From Cyanoderma ruficeps (lineage: Eukaryota; Chordata; Aves; Passeriformes; Timaliidae), in assembly GCA_008694505.1 (NCBI GenBank), contig VZDJ01004378.1:2179758-2243757 (forward strand): 64,000 bases of DNA, read 5' to 3'. The notes below the pieces were generated by a model. The model saw only the letters and a program-made list of their open reading frames with translations, was not told the DNA's origin and searched no databases. Positions 41,001 to 53,300 of the stretch are shown here, piece by piece. Numbering within the stretch: the first letter of the stretch is position 1; each line of letters starts with the position of its first letter. The position numbers were made by a program, and so were the translations under genes.

Positions 41001-41989
41001 TGGCTAACCAATAGGGTTCTCCTCTCAGGATCCCTTCAGCCCAGCACATCCCCCTTTGCTGGAGAGCTACACCACATCCTCCTGTCCCAATGAGACTGTG
41101 GTAAAACATTGTGCTGCAGGGAATCCTCAGGAATTAATTTTCTTTCCTTCTTCTACAAGATGCCCAGGGCTGTTATGTACTTCAGCTTTCCCACCTGAAT
41201 TAGCAGGTTCTGGATCTGCAGCCGTGGCTGGAAATAGCACTGTAGCAAATCAGCAGCCACAGCCCAGAGGGAGGTGCTTGCCCCCACCTCCTCCATGGTC
41301 TCTCCCAAAGAAGTGCAGCACCATGGGGCACAGGGCACCCACATAAGGGGGTGTGGGAGGAGGAGAGTAGAGGGTGCACAGGAGATAAGCAGGGTCTTTA
41401 TGGGCTTGCAAAAGCAAGAGCCCAAACTACACAATGTGAAGAAGGAAGGAAGTTGTGTGGTAGAACAGATTCCCAAGCAGCTGACAGCTTGGGGCAGGAC
41501 AGAGACTCTTTCTCTGCCCTCAGGTCTGAAGGGACAGGACTGGTTCTGTGATATAATAGCCTGGATGAGGAGCAAACTCCATGAAGTGGGGTTTCAAGGC
41601 CACATACCTTAATGAAGTATGAGCACCATAAAGAGGGGTTGGATAACAGTGGCTGCAGATTCCGTTCTGTAGGGCGCAAAGGCACCCATCTACTGATGCA
41701 AGATGCAGTCATGGGAGATAGTTTATTTGTGGAGTGCCAAATCTGGGATGATGAAAAACTAAAGCTCACTATCCTAAGGCTAGAACTATCACTCCTTGTT
41801 GCTCATCCATGTAGGCAGTGGTGATATTGCCATGCTAGACCTGGAATTGAAGAAATCACTATAGAGCTCTATGGGTAAAGACTGGAGTCCAGGCAATGCA
41901 CTCCTTGATCCTAAATGCAAAAGGGAAAAGTGCAGGTAGGAGTGCATAATTCCTGCCAATTCATGTCTGGCTGCATGAAGACTGGTATC
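32046..41989. other. Long gene-free stretch
   Basis: About 10 kb without a recognised gene, RNA or transposon. Frames are short (120 codons or fewer up to 40 kb) and unrecognised. A GC-richer block with roughly 110-140-codon frames on both strands lies at 41060-41770, just before the CR1 endonuclease fragment. It could be the undetected 5' part of that copy, but I cannot show it. Small features: a 9-base palindrome at 33625-33643 and an ATTT repeat at 40262-40292. Confidence 0.5.
40262..40292. repeat. (TTTA)n / (TTTG)n microsatellite
   Basis: About five TTTA units passing into TTTG-type units (TTTGTTCGTTTGTTTT). It is a short, decayed tetranucleotide repeat. Confidence 0.85.
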
Positions 41990-42430
41990 TTGGGCAGAGA
42001 TGTGGCTTTTATGACCATGGAACTCTCTTGGGCAATAGAAATTGAGAGAGATCCATCTAAGAAAACAGAACAATGCAGAATTGTTGCCCTTTACATGAAA
42101 GGAACACTCAAATGTGTGGATCTCATTTATGGGATGGACAATAGCCTGGGTGAATGCTTGTGGGTTGGCATTAAAAGAGAGACCAATGAGGGTGGCACTG
42201 TGATGGAAGGTTATTGCAGACCACACAGTGAAGAAGTTGACGAAGGCTTCTGTAAACAACTCTAGGAAGTCTCCAGACCACAGAACCTAATTCTCAAGGG
42301 AGACTTCAACCTCTCTGAATTCAAAGAGGGAAAGACAGCCCAAAACAGATTTCTGGAAGGTGGCACACACAACTTGTTAACACAAATGCTAGATGGGCCA
42401 CAAGGGATGACACTTTCATGGTGGTTCTTA
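41990..42430 (+). mobile_element. CR1 LINE fragment: ORF2 apurinic endonuclease domain, decayed
   Basis: The translation follows the CR1 ORF2 endonuclease. In order: VALYMKGTLKC (family: VALYVKEGLKC), YGMDNSLGECLWVGIKRETN (family: ...ECLWVRIKGQTN), then Gly-Tyr-Cys-Arg-Pro (family: VYYRPP) and EEVDEGFCKQL. After a TAG at 42263-42265 it continues as EVSRPQNLILKGDFN and then RFLEGGTHNLLTQMLDGPQG. The Gly-Asp-Phe-Asn motif, part of the nuclease active site, is coded at 42299-42310 and is intact. The match begins weakly near 41990, is clear from about 42070, and fades by 42430. The stop and divergence show a dead copy. It has no reverse-transcriptase part, so it is a separate insertion from the 6004-6400 fragment. 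Confidence 0.85.
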
Positions 42431-45036
42431 AGGTTATTGTGGTATGTCTTAGTGAGATTAATTAGTATCCAGTAATATGCATATATATATTAAAAATATT
42501 AAATATACAGACATGGTTAGATCTACAACACTACATTTCACATAGAGACAACTCACTTCTTGCCTTCAAATAACTTCCATATGCATTCCAGAAATGTGGT
42601 TTAAATCATATGCACAGGTACACACAGGGAGTAAGAGATTCTTAAACTGAGTGTAAAGTGCCTGCACTTTCTTTCAAAAAAAGCTGCCATCTTATCTTCC
42701 AATTATCTATTCCAAGGCAAAAAAATCAGACCATATCACATAGCAAGAGGAAAACCTCTATTCAATATTTAGTCATGTACCTTCAGCATGGAATACAATT
42801 AGCAAAACTATAGCCTTTTCAAAGGCTTGACACCAGTCATTAGTGCAAGCATTACTTTAAAATGAGAGGTCACAAAGAGCAAACAAACTACATCTCCTTT
42901 AGCATATTGAGCCCTCATTGTTAGAAAACACAGCTGTCAAACATTACCTGAAGTAATGTAGCTATGGAACTCAAGCAGTTCAAATTAGCCAAGTCCTCAA
43001 ACAGACTTGCACACCCTCTAATCATGACATGGAGTATCAGAGCGTTCTCAGGGTTGGTAATCTACATAATTTCCCACTTGCAGTCAAAAAACCCAGACCT
43101 TATTTGAAGTAGTTTTGATTATTATTGGCATTTCTTTAAAAGAACACCTTTCTGCCAACAGGCATTAGATAACCCTAGCTAATGTTTTCATATGTAAAGC
43201 CAAATAACACATGTTCATTGGACAGCAACTGCCTCTCTTTTGAGGTATCTTCACAAACTGGAGTGACTTGCCTCTGGAGAACAAAGCATGAAACACATCC
43301 AAAACACACAACCATGTGCAGCGTCAGCAGTTACCAGGTGGGAACAGTGCAGACCCTGCAATGGGAGCCTTGTAAACTGGCTGTTCAGGCAGTGCACCTG
43401 CAACAGCTGTGCCACACTGCCAGAAACCATCACTTTCTGCAGGCCTGCTACCTCTTGATTTTAAGCAGTTTCTAAGAAAAGCCAGCATGTTATCAGGAGA
43501 TTTAATTTCACTGTAGTGGTGTCTGTAGGTTTGCATTAGAAACTTTGATGGTGTCAAAAGACAACAAGAGATTGCATGATCAGAAACACAATGCTGGGAC
43601 AGACAAGGCCATTTCCCACTCTGCTTTCTGAACAAAAATTTCAAACACTGGAATTCCATGGATATTATTAAATACATATCAGACTGAACTACATGAGTTC
43701 CATTACCTAAAACTCCATCCAAAACCAGCCACTGGATGACAGCAGGTCTCATTTCAAACCATCTTCTCTGGAAACCAAACCTGTGCTGATCTCAACTTCA
43801 AAGACTATACATTACTTTGAAGAAAATGAAGGTCCAGAGAAAATACCAAAATCCAACCTTCTGAACTGTTTCTCCAAAATTAAGGGATTTATTGGTTGAC
43901 TATAATGCTAGAGATGAAATAGATCTGAGAACAGCCAGAAGAACAAACCAGAACTGAATTAATTATGGATTTACTTGGGAGAGAAAGAAAATACTTGAAC
44001 TCATTTTCACTTGAGCTAATTGGGAGATATGTGGATTGCAGTGGGGATCCATTTTTGTCCTGTTGGGAGAGCACCAGTCAGAGTCCCACCACATTCTTGG
44101 TAATGAATCAAGGAAGGAACAAGCCTGCAGTTTCACTTGTTCAATGTTTTTTTTGTTATTGTTGCTGAGTCTGAAGGCAGGTTCCAAGGAAAATGAAGAC
44201 TTAAATGAAAAATTTTTTTTTCAAATTTGACAGACACCTTTGAAAGCAAGAGAGGCACATTACAGCTGTGGCCCACAGGGACACTCAGGTCCTTCAGCAC
44301 TAAAGGGAACAATGTATCTTTGTGCAATGGAAACAGATTTGATCAGTCAGCTTTGGAGGAGAGCACAGTTATTCTCTTACACCACGGCACTGAGAGGACA
44401 GGCAGCAGAGCTTTACAGCCTTACTCCATGGAAGGGATCCTCTGAACACAGTGCTGACTGGAGGTATTTTCAGTTCTTTCTCCCTTTCCACAGGGATTAG
44501 TTCCCACACCTTCCATACCTCTGCCAGAAGTGACCACTCTTGCCATGGCAGTGCTTTTTGTAGTACTTCAGGGTTGCTAGAGCAAAGGCATACAGACAGC
44601 TTAACAGATGAGGGTGAAGATTCACAGCAAGGTCCTGGCAGCACTCTCTGCTTACACTGCTGATGTGTCCGTGCTCCACAGCCCATCATCAACTGTGCTG
44701 CATGGAAGCAACTCAACTCATGAAAAGGCTGCCAAAATTAGGGAGAAAAAAGCCCAGGCTGGATCAGTTCTGTGAAAAACTATTAAAAGAGTACAAAGGA
44801 AGGATATGTGTCTGTATGGTTTTGTCTCACACACACAGACAAACAGACACAAGACAAGAATTTTGTCCCACAAAAAAGCGGTTTGAGTTGGTGGTGAACT
44901 TCACTGGGGACAGAGAAAAAGTCTGAAAAGCCGAAAACTCTCCCTCTGGTTTTGCTGATGAAGGATATAGGAAGTTGTCAAATTTCTAGTCCTGCAAGTA
45001 CCACCACATAGTGGCCTTCCAGCTCACAATGCTCCA
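42431..45036. other. Gene-free DNA between two CR1 fragments
   Basis: No supported gene. Open frames of up to 142 codons (minus strand, 43324-43752) are not recognisable. A short CA/ACAG-rich patch lies at about 44827-44855, and an AT-alternating patch at about 42477-42510. Confidence 0.5.
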
Positions 45037-45335
45037 TGAATCTTTAAAATTGGGAAAAACCTTTACGATCACCAAGTATAACCATTAATCCAGTACTACC
45101 ACGTCCACTATTAAACTGCATAGCCATATGCAGCTTCTACATGCCTTCTGAAAACTTCCAGGGATGGTGATTTCCCTGGGCAGTCTGTTGCAATACCTGA
45201 TCATACTTTCAGTAAATAAATTATTCCCAATATCCAATCTAAACCTTCTCTGGTGCAATTTGAGGTCATTTCCTCTCATCCTTGCACTTACCTGGCAGAA
45301 GAGACTGACAGTCCAATGAATTACCTTCTCTTCTG
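45037..45335 (-). mobile_element. CR1 LINE 3' end: ORF2 C-terminus and short tail
   Basis: On the minus strand the frame reads GNDLKLHQRRFRLDIGNNLF, then a CNRLPREI block, then a degraded FQKACR block. These correspond to the CR1 ORF2 C-terminal signature (GNGLKLRQGRFRLDIRKNFF, HWNRLPREVVESPSLEVFK). Toward 45037 the minus strand carries the tail type ending TAATGGTTATACTTGGTGAT-...-AAGGTTTTTCCCAATTTTAA, which differs from the tail of the 31588-32045 copy and so points to another CR1 subfamily. The remaining upstream part of ORF2 is absent or unrecognisable beyond about 45335. The frame is open for 92 codons, but this is residual. Confidence 0.9.
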
Positions 45336-46460
45336 AATCCATATTCATGCATGCCTGTACCATGCCAGAAGAGCACTCTAGTCTAACCAGACTATAAGAA
45401 GACCAACAGATCCTTTTACACCTTTACCCTGGCATAATTCTCTGTTGATGACTGCATTTGTTGTTATCTTGAGGTTCTCCAGAAAGCATCAGTTGAATGT
45501 TCTGAGGATCAGCTTCTCATAGTACCAAGTTTTGTTTTCAGGCACAACCACATGCTTGCTGTGCTCCACCCACCAAGGTCTAAACTGGGGCGAGCTCAGT
45601 GTTCATCTTCTCTAAAATAAAGTGTTCTCTGAACATTCAGAGGGCAAATTATGGCCACCAGCTGTGACTAATCTTCTTGGATCCCATAACCACATACCAG
45701 AGCTAAGAATGCACACAACAACGCAAGCCTTAGTTTGAAGCACTTCCTCAACTGTGTTCTTACCCAACTTATTCAAACACAGACCAGGAGAAAAGATCTG
45801 CCATAATGCAAGTCACAAGCACTAGTCACAACTTGTAGCCAGACACCATCTCCCAGCTTCAGTTCCACCGGCTGTAACAGTGACTGTCTTCAGCACAGTA
45901 CTTGTCCAGAATCTTGTGGATATTACCAACCTTCAAAGCTTCCAGCAGAGCCATTTGGATGATGCTCCCTCCTTTGCCCGTATCTGCCAAAACAGGTGTG
46001 TGAAGACCTATTATTCAAACTATCCCTGCTAATTCTGACCAGCTGACAGAGTTGTCAGAAGAGGAACTGTGATCTGCCCAACAGCTCTTGATGTCAACTC
46101 TCATGTCTCTGGAGGATGAGAGGAGAATAAAAGCAAAACTAGATGCTCACCTCCATGACCAAAGGGGAGCACCTCTCACCATCAGCTAGGGAATGCTGGC
46201 AGCACAAGATATGTTATATCTTCAAACAGTAATGGAAGGGAGCAACTGCTAAATGAAGTGCAGGAAAGACCTGAATTGACTCTGTGTTCCAACAGAGCAA
46301 CTGAGGGATGACACCTTCCCTAGGGCAGCATGAGGAGGCTGTGGAAGAACATAACCTATAGCAGCTTCCTTAGGTAGACCAGGAATATATGAGTGGCTGT
46401 GGAACCTACCCTTTCTAATTAGAAGAGTTGTGGGGGGAAAGCAGCATAGAGAAGACACAG

Positions 46461-46507
46461 GGTAGAGAAAAAATAAAGGAAATAAGAGGAAAAAATAAGA
46501 GGAAAAA
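46461..46507. repeat. Purine-rich tract with a 13-base duplication
   Basis: Nearly all bases are A or G on the + strand. AATAAGAGGA occurs at 46481-46490 and again at 46494-46503, giving a 13-base period. It is simple sequence. Confidence 0.8.
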
Positions 46508-49500
46508 CTGCTTGTGCCACAAAACACGTAAGTAGTGGAGTGACGAGGAAATGATTAAAAACAGAACAACTGGGGGAGAAACTGTTCACTGCATACAGCC
46601 TGGAGAAGGTCATAAGGGACAGTGGCACATAACCAAAGAAATGATAAATGGATTTGGCATCTGCATTAACTTCTTCTCGGTAAAATCCCATGAAGAGTTT
46701 TGCTGGCTTTTATTACCATGTGTGCACAAATCCAAAACACACATGCTGTGTTGATTTAATCCACAACTACAGTGCTTTTATGTGTCCATTTCTGCTCAGT
46801 TCTGAGGCCTCATTGCTTCCTCTTTTTTTCCTGCAGAAGTAAAAACCTTCTCCCTTTCTTGCAAGCAAAACTCTTCCTGAAAAATAATTCTGTTTACCCA
46901 GAAATTGTTCCCAGATTTTAGACTTGGTGAGCAGAAAGCAATAGGTTCTGTGAAGGACTTAGACTGAGTAAGAGAGCTTTGGGGAGAGAGCACTGCAGTG
47001 CTTAGGCTCCTTTCTCACACACCATTACAATGGTTGGTCCGCACAGCATGATGAGTATATGCAGGGCTCCTCTGCTTCCCTTCTCTGTGGTTTCAGTTTC
47101 TAAATGGATGACTATAAATGTATAATAGGTTTGAAAAATAATCTTATCCAGGGCAAATGGAAAACCAAAATCATCAACTTTGGAAAATGAAGGGTTCTAC
47201 TAAAAATAACTGTGGTATTTCTGGTTTTGCCTAAACTAGTATTTTCAAATAAGTTGGGGACTAATGTATCTCAGTGCCCACTTCCTGAGCTTGAAGACAG
47301 ATAGCAAGTCTCCTTCTCCTTACAATCAAAAAGCAGCAGAATGAAGTTACTAAGTGCAGACAATTTAACTGCTCCATGATAAGCTTACCAATGGCACTAA
47401 CAGGACAGGAAAGAATCACACTAAATACAGACCTCTGTTCTTTGGAAGACCTGTAAAGAACAGCTGAGAAATGGAAGAGGGGGCAACTGCAGAGGCAGAA
47501 GGACTGGAAAAGACTGAAGAGGGGACCAGAGTAGCAGAGATTCTTCTTTGAAGCCTCAGGGGAAGTACTAGAGGGATGGGGACCTTAAAGCTCCTTAAAG
47601 CTCCTGTTAGGACATCATAGCAACAGAAGAAGCAATAGCTTTCTCCTCTGAGCACTTGGAATACAAGGGAATAATAAAATTTTCAGACATCTACTGGCAA
47701 GGCAAAATTCACAGTTACTAGGCAGCATTTAGTTCTCAGTCATGGGCCAGGAATGACAGCACAGCATTACCTCCCCAGACATCTGCCTCCTGGGAGAGTC
47801 AGCGGTCTGCCACCCAGACTCCTCAGAGGCAGGAAAATTGCTGCTTTCCTCCTTTTTGTCTGTTTTTTATTTGACTCTATAGTTTTGTCAAACTCAGAAA
47901 CTGCCAAAACTCCAAGAACTTTCAAAATGGAACTCAGCAGCTTAAGAAAAACAAAGGAAAGGTTCGGTCTCCATGGTTCAACTGTTATGCCAAAGTGCAT
48001 TTTAGCTAATTCTTAAAAAATTACTAGCTACAGAAGGGTGTCAAAAATGAAACCTCATAACTTGACAGTTGAAGTATGACAGTTTGACTATTAATGCAAC
48101 AGAAAAAAATAGCTTCCTCAAAGCATCTGCTCCATGGGTCACATAAAAAGAAAGAGCAAAGACTATTTTTTATAAGTAGTATTTGGTAGCAAATGTTAAA
48201 AAAACTCAAATACCTAATTATCTTATTTGAAGAGAGGAACAGCTGGTATGTTTTAGTGAAGATAAACATCCAGAGTCTATCCTTGCTGTTTGAGAGTTGA
48301 TCTTTTTTATTCATAGGCTTTTCTTCTGAAATTAGCCATTGCCTTACTCAGCAGCAGAAGAGGAAGCTACTGCTCAGCATCATGTAATTAATTCTTAAGT
48401 TCCAAGAAAGGTAATATTAAATATGCTTATCTATATATTTTTCTGAATTACATATGCATAGAAAGGATAGGAATTGTGATGAAGCTGTGGGAGGAAGGGA
48501 AGGGAGCAAGATTCCTATACTTTAGAGCTTTTTTCAGAAAAATGTTAAAACCCACAAATTTAAAAAATAATAATTAAAAAAAGCCCTGCGAGTAAGATGA
48601 GCTGTCACATTTCCTGGAGAAAAGTATAAATGAGCATTTTAAAACAGAAGACTTTGTAGACACAGATTGTGTTTTCCACATCAACTGCAACTTTTCCTTT
48701 TGTAATTTATACTGTAATTTGAAAATGCCAATTGAAGGGTTATGCAAGCTTCTGCTGTGAAACAAAAACTGGAAGGTACTTCCACATTTCTCTCTAAATT
48801 AAGATGAAGCAAAGAGATGAAAACATATTCTAATTAATGGAATTTCTAAAAAGCCTTCTTTTCAATGAAATTGTACAGTGGCTTCCTTCTGTGATCAGCT
48901 TTATATTCCTGATTGAATATCTCAGCTTGTTCTTTTCCTACTGATCAAAACCATACCCACACAGGTCCCTCATGTTCGTGGACTAATCTTTCAGATCCCA
49001 GTCTTCAGTACCCATAAACTAGTTAGCATGAGCAGTTCCCATGCGTTACGTGGCTTGTGGCTTTTGAAGATGGCTGAGTGACTCTCACTCATTCAGGGTG
49101 TTCCTCTTGGAGGTTTACACATGCCTCTCTTACAGGAATGCTAGAATATACTCTGTGCTCTCCTGTAATGTCCACCCCAAGTAGCCAGTAGTAGGGGCCC
49201 CAGTGGTAACGGTCCCTCCTCACTCCCTCACTCCACAAGCCAGGATCTTGCACACCTACACTCTGAGCCAAGCAGAGGTCCCTGCCTGCCTTGTCTCCCT
49301 TGTTCTTTACACCATCTCCTTTCTGCAGAAGGCTGTCACAGTTTGGTCCACATCCATGCTTTGTGGCTCCTGCTGGAAAGCACAGGGCCCAGTGAAGAGT
49401 GTAGTGCAACTGGTAGTGTGAGCAGCTGCTTCCTACCACTTGCCTGCCAGCAGATATAGGTGAGGAAGCCAAGAATGTGTGTACAGAGGCACATATGTTA

Positions 49501-49814
49501 CCACTCTCCTTCCTATTGTCCTCCCTGGCCAGCTAGGTCAGAAGTCAGCAGCAGGAGTGCCAGCAGGGTTTGAATGGGGTACAGCAGGATCGAGGGCTTG
49601 GGGCCAAGGGATCTGCAAGAGGCAGCATTTCCTGGCTCCTATGGGGTTTGCCGAGAGACAAGGCATGGTGGCCCCCAGCAGCATGATGTCTCTTCAAGGG
49701 ACAAGATTTCTCAACTCTTGAGTTTACAGGCATAGCCTGTGTGGGTCAGCCTCCCATTTGAGAAAGCAAAACCTGGCATAGCCCTCTGAAGAGACTGCCA
49801 ACCTACAGCAACTA

Positions 49815-49839
49815 ATTTATGAATTACTAATTCATAAAT
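49815..49839. repeat. Perfect palindrome, 12-base arms around one base
   Basis: ATTTATGAATTA, then C, then TAATTCATAAAT: the two arms are exact reverse complements. It would form a short cruciform or hairpin. The arms contain TAAT and ATTA homeodomain-like cores. Confidence 0.95.
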
Positions 49840-50300
49840 GTAGAGCTTTGGGGAGGTCTCTTTGTCAGAAAAGCAGCACAGACTGTCTCTTTCTGAAAAG
49901 CAGAAGCAGTACAGCAGGGAGTTATAGAGGGGTTATGAGCCACACCCCACTCCCTGGTTTCCAACACCCATATGTGTGGGTTTTAAGTATTTTTTTTTTC
50001 CTCTCCAATGATTCAGAGGCACCACTCAGTTGCCTCACCTGCTAGACTTAGGACTACTGCAGCACCTCATGAATATCAATCCTCTCCCACCCTATTCACC
50101 TTCATAAAATGAACATCAAAGGCTCTCCTAAAGTGCTTGGGAGGAAAAGTTAACATTTACTGTATATTAAATGTGAACTGGATACACTTCAGTTCACCTT
50201 TGCTTTTACATACAAGTCAGAAGGTTGAATCATACTGGGACAGGACTGACCTACTCAGGTTTTGCTCAAGTTATTGAAGCTGCCTAGTTATTCCTTTTAA

Positions 50301-50323
50301 GCCAGACTCTTTAAGAGTCTGGC
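50301..50323. repeat. Perfect palindrome, 11-base arms around one base
   Basis: GCCAGACTCTT, then T, then AAGAGTCTGGC: exact reverse complements. It is less AT-rich than the palindrome 460 bases upstream, so chance is a weaker explanation. Confidence 0.95.
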
Positions 50324-53300
50324 AGACAAGGCTGCAGGGGAGCCTCGATGTTTCTGAAAATCTCATTAGGCATCTAGCTGTAATCTGAACCCACAGCTTT
50401 AGCAAATATTTGACCTTTCATTACTAGACCCATGCTCTGCAGAGGAGATGCTATTGTGAGAGCTCTGCCCTGTCTCCTGTGAACATTCTCAAGCAGCTAC
50501 ATTACACATCCTGAGGTACTGAGAAACCCCTGCACTGCAGGGAAGAGTGGACAACATATAAGATTTAAAGAGGGCTCCTTTCAGCTTTTAGTACCTGGGA
50601 TTAGATATGCAATCATTCTGGGTTCAGAAAAAAATTGGACACTTCCTGAAGCTTAGACCCCTTTATTCAGAATTAATTGCATGTCTCTGTACACAACTGA
50701 GACATCTTCTGCACAGCCAGTCCCTCTGCCAGCAGCTGACTAAGCCTCAAGGATGGAGGGAAGGAAGAGAGAAAGAAGCAGACTGGATTTTTGCCTTGTC
50801 TGCCAGACTTCTCCCTAAGACTGAAAACCTAACTTGCAAAGAATGAGTTTCCCTTAGAAGAACATTTTTAAGGCAGACTACAGCAAATGCTAGTCCCCAG
50901 CCCTGCAGCAGTAGCTTCTGCTATGGCAGATGTAGGGATCATAAAACCAGGGGAGGGAAAAAAAGTAAATAAAAATCTCAATTCCTTACATTCTTGATTC
51001 CTACAAGGCAATGTAAGAGCACAGCAGGATTCTGAACTGCATGTTTGTATTTTTCAAGCTAAAGGCAAATAAATCACCACAGACACCGACTCCTTAACAC
51101 TCAGGACAGACTATAAGCACAACTCACTCATCACTAGCAAAACCCCCCAATTTTTAACAGCCAGTTTATTTAATACCTGCAAGCTAGATTTGATCCTTCT
51201 GCACAGAGAGGTCTAGTATGCCAAGCTGCAACCCAAAGTGACTCTTACTACCAGACTATAAACCCCAGAAAATAGGGCTAAGAGTTCATTATGAAGCTGG
51301 TGACAGACTCCTAATTATAGTGGTGCTATCAAGCATGATAAAGGCTGGTTGGTTTTATTATAGTCTCATCCAAAGACTTGTTGGATGCTGGATTAGCTCA
51401 TCTTTTCACTCCTGTTGAACTGCCATATGTTTCTTTTTCTCCTTTATGTAGCATTTGGCAGGAGTTATTTGTCAGCATTTAGAAAAAGAAAACATGTCTC
51501 CAGTAACTTCATTTCTAGTTCTTTCCATGCAAGTTTCTTGTTTTACCTGTTAAAACCTTAGAAATTGCATTTTCATGTCTAAAGCAAAACTGGATAAGAA
51601 AAAGGTACTATTAAAACACGAAATATAGACAGGCTTAAACTGTCCTGATTACAATACTGCAGTATAACATCTCAGTACACTTTAAAGGAACAGATACCTC
51701 CATAAAAAGCTCTTTCTCCCTCCCCTTCCACATCAATTCTGCCCGATTTCATATCCACTTCAAATATCTGCAAGTAAATCAGAGCAAAACGCAGCATTTT
51801 ACTAACAGATTTGATTATTTATTCATCACTACCACCTACCAGCATTGTTGCAAAGATCCAAGTTATACTGAACAAGTCGAAGGAATAAAAACAATATTAA
51901 TGCAAGGGCTTTTAAAAAAGCCTCTTGTTTGGCAGCTGTAAGCCCACTGAATGTCACAAACTTAGCTAATACACCACAGGAGAAGGATTTAATTGCTTCT
52001 AATCCAAGATATCAGAGAGTTGGGAAGAACTAAGCAGCACCTGTATGGAGACAAAGCTGGAAACCAGAATAGTACTGTTTCTGGACAGAAAAGAGAGCTC
52101 CAGCAGTCATTTCTTGACTTCACAGACTTTGGAGAAAAACTGAAGCAATGGCAGAGTTCACAGAAGTAGCCAGAGGAGAGGCAGATTATTTCACCTGTGT
52201 ATCAAAGCATGCTCAGAAAAGGTGGGGTAGGTGGCACCATCAGCTTCAAATATGGAGCAGAATTCAACAACAGATAAGGATTTTACTGCCCCATGTCATT
52301 TGAATCAGACATGCGGGGGTTCGGTGCTGCTTTATATGTACACCACAACACAGACACACTTAGAGCATCACTTCCCACTGCCCTTCCTCTCCTCCCTCAG
52401 CTTCTTCTCCAGTAAGAGCACTTCTGCTATGGCAAACAAGGTATTCTTCTGTAGGCATCTCCTGTGAGTGACATACTCCCCGAACAAATGTCATGGGCTC
52501 ATCTCCAGACAGAAAGAAACACAGTTTATTTCAGAGGAAAAAAAAAAAAGGAACGGCCTTGAAAGGCCACAAAAGAGTGACCTAGGGGTAGGATAATGAG
52601 AACTAATAGAGCACTTGTGAGAAAAGGAAGGTCACCTGTCACAGTTGCTATTCAGCTCTGCTAAGTGGTTTTATTGATGGGTCATTAAAGAATTCTCATC
52701 CACCTTCAGCCTCAAAGTGGCTTTATAAAACAGACAATCAGAAAAAAAAAACAACAAACAATAAAATTGCCTTAGGTTTAAAGTATCTTAGCCTGATATC
52801 ATTGTGCACTCAGAAGTGCATAATGAAGGTAAGAATTTTAATTAAATTTTATTTTTAAATTTAAGTGCAGTCTTTCTGCAGCCATGCCTCATCACCAACT
52901 AAAAGTTCATGTCTTTGGATAGCTGAACCTCACCATAATGCAGTTTGCCTGAAAATAAGTAGTATAATTGATTTAATGATTCTCTGAGCCCTTTGGTGTA
53001 GGCTTTTGGCTGTCCCATCATTTGCAGGTGTAGATATGTAGTAGATAAAGATTAGTGCTTGTGTGCCAAACCAGAGATGCTGAGCCTGCCAATTTTAGGA
53101 GCTCTGCAAAACAAGCCACGAGATGCTCCCACAATTTTGAAGTAAGTAGGCCAATAGAAAACTGAATGAATAAGGCCATTTTGATGGCTAAGCCATAGCT
53201 ACTGTAAGCAGTGGACTGGCAGCATAGTTAAAAGCAGACAGATTTCCTTGCTTTGCCTTCAGTCACTGGCAGTGAGTGCTGTAGGGAGGGACTGAAATTT

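Noticed and set aside
41789..42259. 156-codon minus-strand frame
   Set aside because: It lies antisense to the CR1 endonuclease fragment and has no family resemblance. It is a shadow of the CR1 coding strand.
43324..43752. 142-codon minus-strand frame
   Set aside because: No recognisable domain, no convincing splice sites, and ordinary composition. Treated as chance.
49089..49472. 127-codon minus-strand frame in a GC-richer block
   Set aside because: An overlapping frame exists on the other strand, no domain is recognised, and composition explains the length.
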